DNA from: PALSA-1355 sp031400775 | GTDB taxonomy: Bacteria > Planctomycetota > Planctomycetia > Pirellulales > PALSA-1355 | DNA length: 10,159 bases | Direction of reading: 5' to 3' | Assembly: GCA_031400775.1 (NCBI GenBank) | Contig: JANNQN010000170.1 | Span: forward strand, 1 to 10,159 | Shown: positions 6,458-10,159 of the stretch, one piece after another | Layout: each line of letters begins with the position of its first letter | How positions within the stretch are numbered: the stretch's first letter is position 1 | Notes under the pieces: model-generated | The model's input: the letters and a program-made list of their open reading frames with translations, nothing else | What the model was told of the DNA's origin: nothing | Database searches by the model: none | Translations under genes and position numbers: made by a program

Positions 6458-7087
6458 TCACGTCGCCGCCTCGGTCAACATCGCCTCCAGGAGCTCCAAC
6501 GGCAGGCCGATGACGTTCGATTCGCTCCCCTCGATAACATGCAGCCAGCCGGGCCGGTCCTGGTAGCCAAAAGCGCCGGCCTTGCCTTCCCACAGGCCGC
6601 TGGCCAGGTATTCTTCGATTTGAGCGGTCGCCAAGGAGTCCATGCGGAGCGTCGTGCGGGCCACTCGCACGTGTGGCTGCCCCGCGCCCAAGGGCCGCAG
6701 GCACAGCCCGCTATAAACGCGGTGTTCGCGGCCGCTGAGCAGTTCGAGCATCTGCCGGGCATGCGCTCGATCGCGAGGCTTTCCCAGGATCTGCCCCAGA
6801 CACTCCCCCACGGTGTCGCAAGCCACGATCAGAACCCGGCCGGACGCCAGTCTCGACATCTTGTCGGCGTTGTGTGTCATGTCCCGGGCCAGTTTCTCGG
6901 CCACGTCGGCTGCTTTCTGGCAGGCCAGCCGGGCCACCAATTCGCCGGGCGTTTCCTGGCTGCAAATACCACACTCGGCATATGCGCCCGGCGGCACCAC
7001 CTCGAAGCGATAGCCGGCCTCGGCCAACAGCGTGCGTCGCTGCGGCGAGCCGCTGGCCAGAATCAGAGTCCAATCGCGCTTATCCAT
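6458..7087 (-). CDS. maf: Maf-family nucleoside triphosphate pyrophosphatase
   Basis: The 209-residue product matches Maf/YceF proteins along its length. ILASGSPQRRTLL (residues 9-21) is the family's opening loop for the triphosphate. VACDTV contains the catalytic Asp of the usual ADTxV. GKPRDRAHARQMLELLSGREHRVYSG is split over the middle of the protein, GKAGAFGYQ corresponds to the GKAGxYxIQ motif, and SNVIGLPLELL is the standard C-terminal motif. Members hydrolyse non-canonical or modified nucleoside triphosphates, or dTTP and UTP, to monophosphates. They are linked to house-cleaning and division arrest; which substrate class applies cannot be told from here. A small departure is VACDTVGE, where the residue after DTV is Gly rather than a hydrophobic one. 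ATG at 7087 has no good Shine-Dalgarno. The gene is divergent from the pseudouridine synthase gene with 78 nt between the starts. Confidence 0.92.
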   Translation of the reverse strand: MDKRDWTLILASGSPQRRTLLAEAGYRFEVVPPGAYAECGICSQETPGELVARLACQKAADVAEKLARDMTHNADKMSRLASGRVLIVACDTVGECLGQILGKPRDRAHARQMLELLSGREHRVYSGLCLRPLGAGQPHVRVARTTLRMDSLATAQIEEYLASGLWEGKAGAFGYQDRPGWLHVIEGSESNVIGLPLELLEAMLTEAAT

Positions 7088-7110
7088 TTTTTGCTAGGAT
7101 GGGCCGACTC

Positions 7111-7139
7111 GCGATCCTGCCTTCTCGGCAGTCGATCGC
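7111..7139. promoter_or_regulatory. Inverted repeat in the maf / rluA-like divergent gap
   Basis: GCGATCCTGCC (7111-7121) pairs with GGCAG and GATCGC (7127-7131 and 7134-7139), with only a 2-nt bulge and a 5-nt loop. That gives 11 bp of stem in a gap of only 78 nt between two divergent starts. It may be an operator or an RNA hairpin in one of the leaders. The sequence alone does not separate the two. Confidence 0.4.
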
Positions 7140-7165
7140 AAAGCGACATCAGGCGTGGGACGGCA

Positions 7166-7846
7166 ATGGGAACAAACGACCTAGAGATCCTTTACGAGGA
7201 CAACCACTTGCTGGCCGTCAATAAGCCCGCCGGACTGCCGACCATGGGCGTGGCGGCCGACGAGCTGAGCCTGTTTGTGCTCGCAAGGCAGTATATCAAA
7301 CGCCGCATGAACAAGCCGGGAAACGTCTATTTGGGCATCATGAGCCGCCTGGACGCGGCAAGCTCAGGCGTGGTTTTGTTGGCGCGGACCTCGAAAGCCG
7401 CGGCCCGGCTGACCGATCAGTTTCGCACCCGCGCCGTGGAAAAGACCTACTGGGCGATCGTGGCCGGCGCCGTGCAGCCAGCGTCTGGTGAGATGGTCGA
7501 TTGGCTTCGCAAGAACGAGGCCAAGGGGCGGATGGAAATCGTCGAAGCGAATCAGGCCGGCGCTAAGGAAGCCCGATTGAATTATCGTCGCGTGCGCCGC
7601 GTGGACGATGGCTCGCTGGTCGAAATCGAATTGCACAGCGGCCGCAAGCACCAGATTCGCGTGCAGTTCGGCGCGCGCGGCTGGCCGGTGTGGGGCGAGC
7701 CCAAGTATGGTCACGCGCCGCCGTTTGCCGACGGCATTGCCTTGCACGCGCGGCGGTTGGTCGTCGAGCATCCGGTTCGAAAAGAACGGATCGAGTTTGT
7801 CGCGCCGTTGCCGCAAGCCTGGCTGGAGCTGGGCATCGACGAATAG
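7166..7846 (+). CDS. RluA-family RNA pseudouridine synthase
   Basis: The 226-residue protein is a single catalytic domain without an S4 RNA-binding domain. DLEILYEDNHLLAVNKPAGLPT (residues 5-26, split here by context) is the classical N-terminal strand pair of the RluA group. SRLDAASSGVVLLART (60-75) is the active-site motif with catalytic Asp63. EKTYWAIVAG and GRKHQIRVQF are the later family motifs, and the end has LHARRLVVEHP. It should isomerise uridine to pseudouridine in rRNA or tRNA in the cytoplasm; the site is not predictable. The family's usual HRLD is SRLD here, while the Asp is intact. ATG at 7166 is chosen because motif 1 starts at once; only a weak GGGA lies upstream. It is divergent from maf, and a complex hairpin region follows it. 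Confidence 0.92.
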   Translation: MGTNDLEILYEDNHLLAVNKPAGLPTMGVAADELSLFVLARQYIKRRMNKPGNVYLGIMSRLDAASSGVVLLARTSKAAARLTDQFRTRAVEKTYWAIVAGAVQPASGEMVDWLRKNEAKGRMEIVEANQAGAKEARLNYRRVRRVDDGSLVEIELHSGRKHQIRVQFGARGWPVWGEPKYGHAPPFADGIALHARRLVVEHPVRKERIEFVAPLPQAWLELGIDE

Positions 7847-7890
7847 CCGCGGTAAGTCGAACCTGTCGCCTTTGGCGATCTGGGTAAAAG

Positions 7891-7960
7891 ACCAGCGCCA
7901 GCATGCGCTTTAGCGCATTCTGGCACCCGGAGGCTGGTAAAATACTCTGAAGTATGTTTT
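7891..7960 (+). terminator. Composite hairpin downstream of the RluA-like gene (terminator or repeat)
   Basis: An outer stem ACCAGC/GCTGGT (7891-7896 with 7933-7938) encloses an inner stem, GCCAG plus ATGCGC (7897-7908) paired with GCGCAT plus CTGGC (7913-7924). The inner stem has one mismatch and a TTTA loop. Directly after comes a small AT-rich stem ATACT/AGTAT (7942-7955) followed by GTTTT. A simple TCGCC/GGCGA hairpin lies just before (7866-7878). The T-run favours termination of the RluA-like transcript. The double stem also resembles an intergenic repeat, but it lacks the GTAG head seen elsewhere in the window. Confidence 0.4.
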
Positions 7961-8080
7961 AGTTGACCTCTACGGGAACGATAGGCGTTAAGGGTAGTCG
8001 TCCAGACTCGAATCACTTTACCCCGTCGCGCACCCACTGGCGTGCCGCCGTTGCACTCGCGACAGCGGCGCGAACGAATC

Positions 8081-9421
8081 GTGGATCATTTGCCTCTAAC
8101 CGTGTTTCGCCGCTCGGCGCTGGCCAGCGGATTGCTCAGCGTCGAGCAAATCCTCGAGGCCGAAAAATCCCTGCGCGCCGTGGGTTCGGCGGTCGGCACG
8201 TGGATTGAAATCGCCGACGATCAACTGGCCGCCAAGCTGGTTGAGATGGGCCGGCTGAATCACTGGCAGGCCGAGCAACTCAAAGTGGGCCGGTCGAAGT
8301 TCAATCTCGGCCCCTACCAGATTTTGGATTCGATCGGCCAGGGCGGCATGGGCCAGGTCTTCAAGGCCGAGCATCGGCTGATGGGTCGGGTCGTGGCGAT
8401 CAAGGTGTTGCCACGGCATCGCTCGACGCCCGATGCCATCGCCAGCTTTACGCGCGAGATCCGCGCCCAGGCCCGTTTCGATCACGAGAATCTCGTCAGA
8501 GCTTTCGACGCCGGGCACGATGGCAACGTGTACTTCCTGGTGACTGAGTTCGTGCCCGGCGCCGATCTTCGAAAGCTCGTGCGGGCTCGCGGCAAGTTGT
8601 CGATGCAAGATGCCGCCACGATCATCTCGCAAGCGGCCCGCGGGCTGGCTCACGCTCACAGTCGTGGCATGGTACATCGCGACGTCAAACCCGGCAACCT
8701 GTTGGTAACGCCCGGCGGTCAGACCAAGGTCTCGGACCTGGGGTTGGCCGGTTTCCTGGGGGTCGACGATCCGGGTGATCCCCGCGCAGGTCGAATCGTG
8801 GGCACGGCGGATTATCTTTCGCCGGAGCACATTACGGCGCCCTCGAATCTGTCGCCCGCTAGCGATGTCTATTCGCTCGGATGCACGCTGTATTACGCGG
8901 TTACCGGCAAGGTGCCCTTTCCGGGCGGCACGAGCCGCGACAAGGCCCGGCGGCATTGCGAGGAAACGCCGCTCAATCCGCGCCGCTTTAGTCTCGACTT
9001 GAGCGACGAGTTCATCGACGTCATCGCGGCGATGATGGAAAAAGATCCCGAGCGTCGGCTGCGCTCGGCCGAGGAAGTGGTGGCGCGTCTCGCGCCCTGG
9101 GCGGTCGATTCGGTCACGGCCGAGGAGCTTGGATCTCGGCTCGGCTCGTTGCGTCCTGTAGCGCCGTCGATCAGCGACACGCAACCTGGGCTGTTCGACG
9201 ATTTGTCGCTGACGCACGATCCCAGCTCGAGCCAGGTTTCGCAGCGCACCGATCCGGTGGCCTCGGCCCAGCACGAGACGCTGCCCGATATGGACCGGCC
9301 TGCGACGCACATTGCCGACGAGCCGGAGTATTCGTGGACTCTGGCGCTAGCGGTGTTGGTGCCGCTGCTCTTGGCGGCCGGTCTGCTCGTGGCCAGCGTC
9401 GGCCTGAAAGCGGCGCTGTAA
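8081..9421 (+). CDS. Ser/Thr protein kinase with C-terminal membrane anchor
   Basis: This 446-residue Hanks-type kinase has a ~75-residue N-terminal region (SALASGLLSVEQ..., then LVEMGRLNHWQAEQLKVGR) of a kind I associate with planctomycete kinases and whose role is unknown to me. Kinase landmarks: GQGGMG (86-91), VVAIK with Lys108, HRDVKPGN (199-206), DLG at 219-221 in place of DFG, and an activation segment GTADYLSPEH with SPE in place of APE. Then comes SDVYSLGCTLYYAVTGKVPF. The key catalytic residues are kept, so it should be active. A ~90-residue Ser/Pro/Asp-rich linker leads to one transmembrane helix at about 419-442, with almost nothing after it, so the kinase domain is probably cytoplasmic and tail-anchored. 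The start is uncertain: GTG at 8081 fits the onset of the conserved region, GTG at 8042 would add 13 residues, and neither has a Shine-Dalgarno. A GTAG-headed palindrome begins 2 nt after the stop. Confidence 0.93.
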   Translation: MDHLPLTVFRRSALASGLLSVEQILEAEKSLRAVGSAVGTWIEIADDQLAAKLVEMGRLNHWQAEQLKVGRSKFNLGPYQILDSIGQGGMGQVFKAEHRLMGRVVAIKVLPRHRSTPDAIASFTREIRAQARFDHENLVRAFDAGHDGNVYFLVTEFVPGADLRKLVRARGKLSMQDAATIISQAARGLAHAHSRGMVHRDVKPGNLLVTPGGQTKVSDLGLAGFLGVDDPGDPRAGRIVGTADYLSPEHITAPSNLSPASDVYSLGCTLYYAVTGKVPFPGGTSRDKARRHCEETPLNPRRFSLDLSDEFIDVIAAMMEKDPERRLRSAEEVVARLAPWAVDSVTAEELGSRLGSLRPVAPSISDTQPGLFDDLSLTHDPSSSQVSQRTDPVASAQHETLPDMDRPATHIADEPEYSWTLALAVLVPLLLAAGLLVASVGLKAAL

Positions 9422-9422
9422 A

Positions 9423-9446
9423 GTAGCCGGCATACGCCGTATGCCG
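9423..9446 (+). repeat. REP-like palindrome, GTAG head, directly after the kinase stop
   Basis: GTAG (9423-9426) and one C precede a perfect 8-bp stem, CGGCATAC (9428-9435) with GTATGCCG (9439-9446), around a 3-nt GCC loop. No T-run follows, so it is a poor intrinsic terminator. It faces the oppositely oriented unit at 9582-9607, and the pair lies just upstream of the transposase gene. Confidence 0.75.
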
Positions 9447-9581
9447 AAGCCGAACGACCGCGCGATCGTGAGCATCGTTTGGGCGCAAAGGCCAGCGCGG
9501 CTCGCTGCTTCAACCGATTGGTTTCTGCATCATTCCGGTTATATTGCCAATCGAGCTGCTCCAACCCGAACGTACACGGCG

Positions 9582-9607
9582 ACGGCACACAGGCGTGTGC
9601 CTGCTAC
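9582..9607 (-). repeat. REP-like palindrome, GTAG head, just upstream of the RAYT gene
   Basis: On the minus strand GTAG (9607-9604) and CA precede GGCACAC, which pairs perfectly with GTGTGCC (7 bp) around a 4-nt loop. It ends 17 nt before the transposase ATG. Together with the plus-strand unit at 9423-9446 it makes an inverted doublet. The ~135 nt between them (9447-9581) show no gene or other clear signal. Confidence 0.7.
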
Positions 9608-9624
9608 TTTTGACGACCGCTACG

Positions 9625-10159
9625 ATGAAATTTGAACTTTTCGATCCAAAGTCGGAAGTGAGCATTCGGCGCAGCCGGCTGCCACATTGGTATCAACCAG
9701 GAGTGACTTATTTCGTGACGTTTCGGACGCACGACTCCGTTCCGCAAACTTTGCTGCGCTCTTGGCATGCCCGGCGCGATGATTGGCTTCGGCAGCATGG
9801 TATCCAACCGTCATCGCCCTCGTGGAAGTCGCAATTGCGCCGATCAGCCAAGTTAGAGCGAGAGTATGACGCGATCTTTACGCGAGGATTCATGGCTTAC
9901 CTCGACCAAGGACTAGGCGATTGTCCATTACGCGACCGTAGCTTGTCGCAAATGGTGGCCGATTGCCTGCGACGGTTCGATGGTGAGCGATACCACTTGG
10001 GTGACTTCGTCGTCATGCCAAATCACGCACACTTGCTCACATGCCTGCTTGGCTCGACAGACCTTGCTAGCCAATGTCGATCGTGGAAAAAGAATAGCGC
10101 AATCGGAATCAACAAGGCCAAACCGGCCCACATTCGCTCGTTCTTCACGATTGTGGCAG
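9625..10159 (+). CDS. REP-associated tyrosine transposase (RAYT, Y1_Tnp/HUH), 3' end outside window
   Basis: The frame is open from ATG at 9625 to the right edge (178 codons). LPHWYQPGVTYFVTFRTHDS (residues 19-38) is the typical RAYT N-terminus, and VVMPNHAHLLT (129-139) carries the HUH metal-binding pair H134 and H136. SWKKNSAIGIN corresponds to the usual W-K..TA..IN helix. The catalytic Tyr of the Y1 domain lies further on and is not visible. RAYTs nick and move REP palindromes as single strands, and GTAG-headed palindromes lie directly upstream. From about 10114 to the edge the reading frame loses family resemblance, while the +1 frame ends in RSSRLWQ, which matches the family's next motif (xGxxWQ). 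A frameshift is therefore suspected. The gene looks lower in G+C (one sampled line is near half) than its neighbours, as expected of a mobile gene. ATG has no clear Shine-Dalgarno. Confidence 0.88.
   Translation, partial: MKFELFDPKSEVSIRRSRLPHWYQPGVTYFVTFRTHDSVPQTLLRSWHARRDDWLRQHGIQPSSPSWKSQLRRSAKLEREYDAIFTRGFMAYLDQGLGDCPLRDRSLSQMVADCLRRFDGERYHLGDFVVMPNHAHLLTCLLGSTDLASQCRSWKKNSAIGINKAKPAHIRSFFTIVA

Noticed and set aside
7963..7992. TTGACC as a -35 box upstream of the second kinase
   Set aside because: No acceptable -10 hexamer lies 16-18 nt downstream.
8096..9310. 404-codon minus-strand open frame
   Set aside because: It is a shadow of the kinase gene, which has all the expected motifs.

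Overview
The window looks like chromosomal DNA of a planctomycete, probably of the Pirellulales type. The evidence is the high G+C coding style, two Hanks-type Ser/Thr kinases, two Gfo/Idh/MocA oxidoreductases, an FHA-GAF-sigma-54 activator whose N-terminus has a planctomycete look, and GC-rich palindromes between genes. The assignment rests on gene content and recalled sequence style, not on a marker gene or a search.

Layout, left to right: (1) the 3' end of a Ser/Thr kinase gene (+, cut by the left edge). (2) A convergent Gfo/Idh/MocA-like gene (-, 659-1678) whose EKP motif reads AAA. (3) A 516-nt divergent gap without a credible gene. (4) A small thioredoxin-fold protein gene (+, 2195-2608) with a CPGC motif. 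(5) A 313-nt block of nested inverted palindromes (about 2666-2925). (6) A canonical Gfo/Idh/MocA gene (-, 2922-4025) whose stop codon lies inside the last palindrome. (7) A sigma-54-dependent FHA-GAF-AAA+-Fis regulator (-, 4163-6193). (8) A Maf-type nucleotide pyrophosphatase gene (-, 6458-7087). (9) A divergent RluA-type pseudouridine synthase gene (+, 7166-7846). (10) A complex hairpin region. (11) A membrane-anchored Ser/Thr kinase (+, 8081-9421). (12) Two oppositely oriented GTAG-headed palindromes. (13) A REP-associated tyrosine transposase (RAYT) gene that runs off the right edge and may carry a frameshift.

Most genes look like independent housekeeping or regulatory functions rather than one pathway. 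The kinases, which phosphorylate Ser/Thr, and the FHA regulator, whose class binds phosphothreonine, could be functionally linked; that is inference. The most coherent system is the RAYT together with at least five palindromes in three intergenic places. Each of these starts with GTAG or ATAG followed by C, and they occur in inverted pairs, as expected of REP/BIME elements maintained by a RAYT. The stems differ in sequence, so this would be a family with a conserved head and variable stems.
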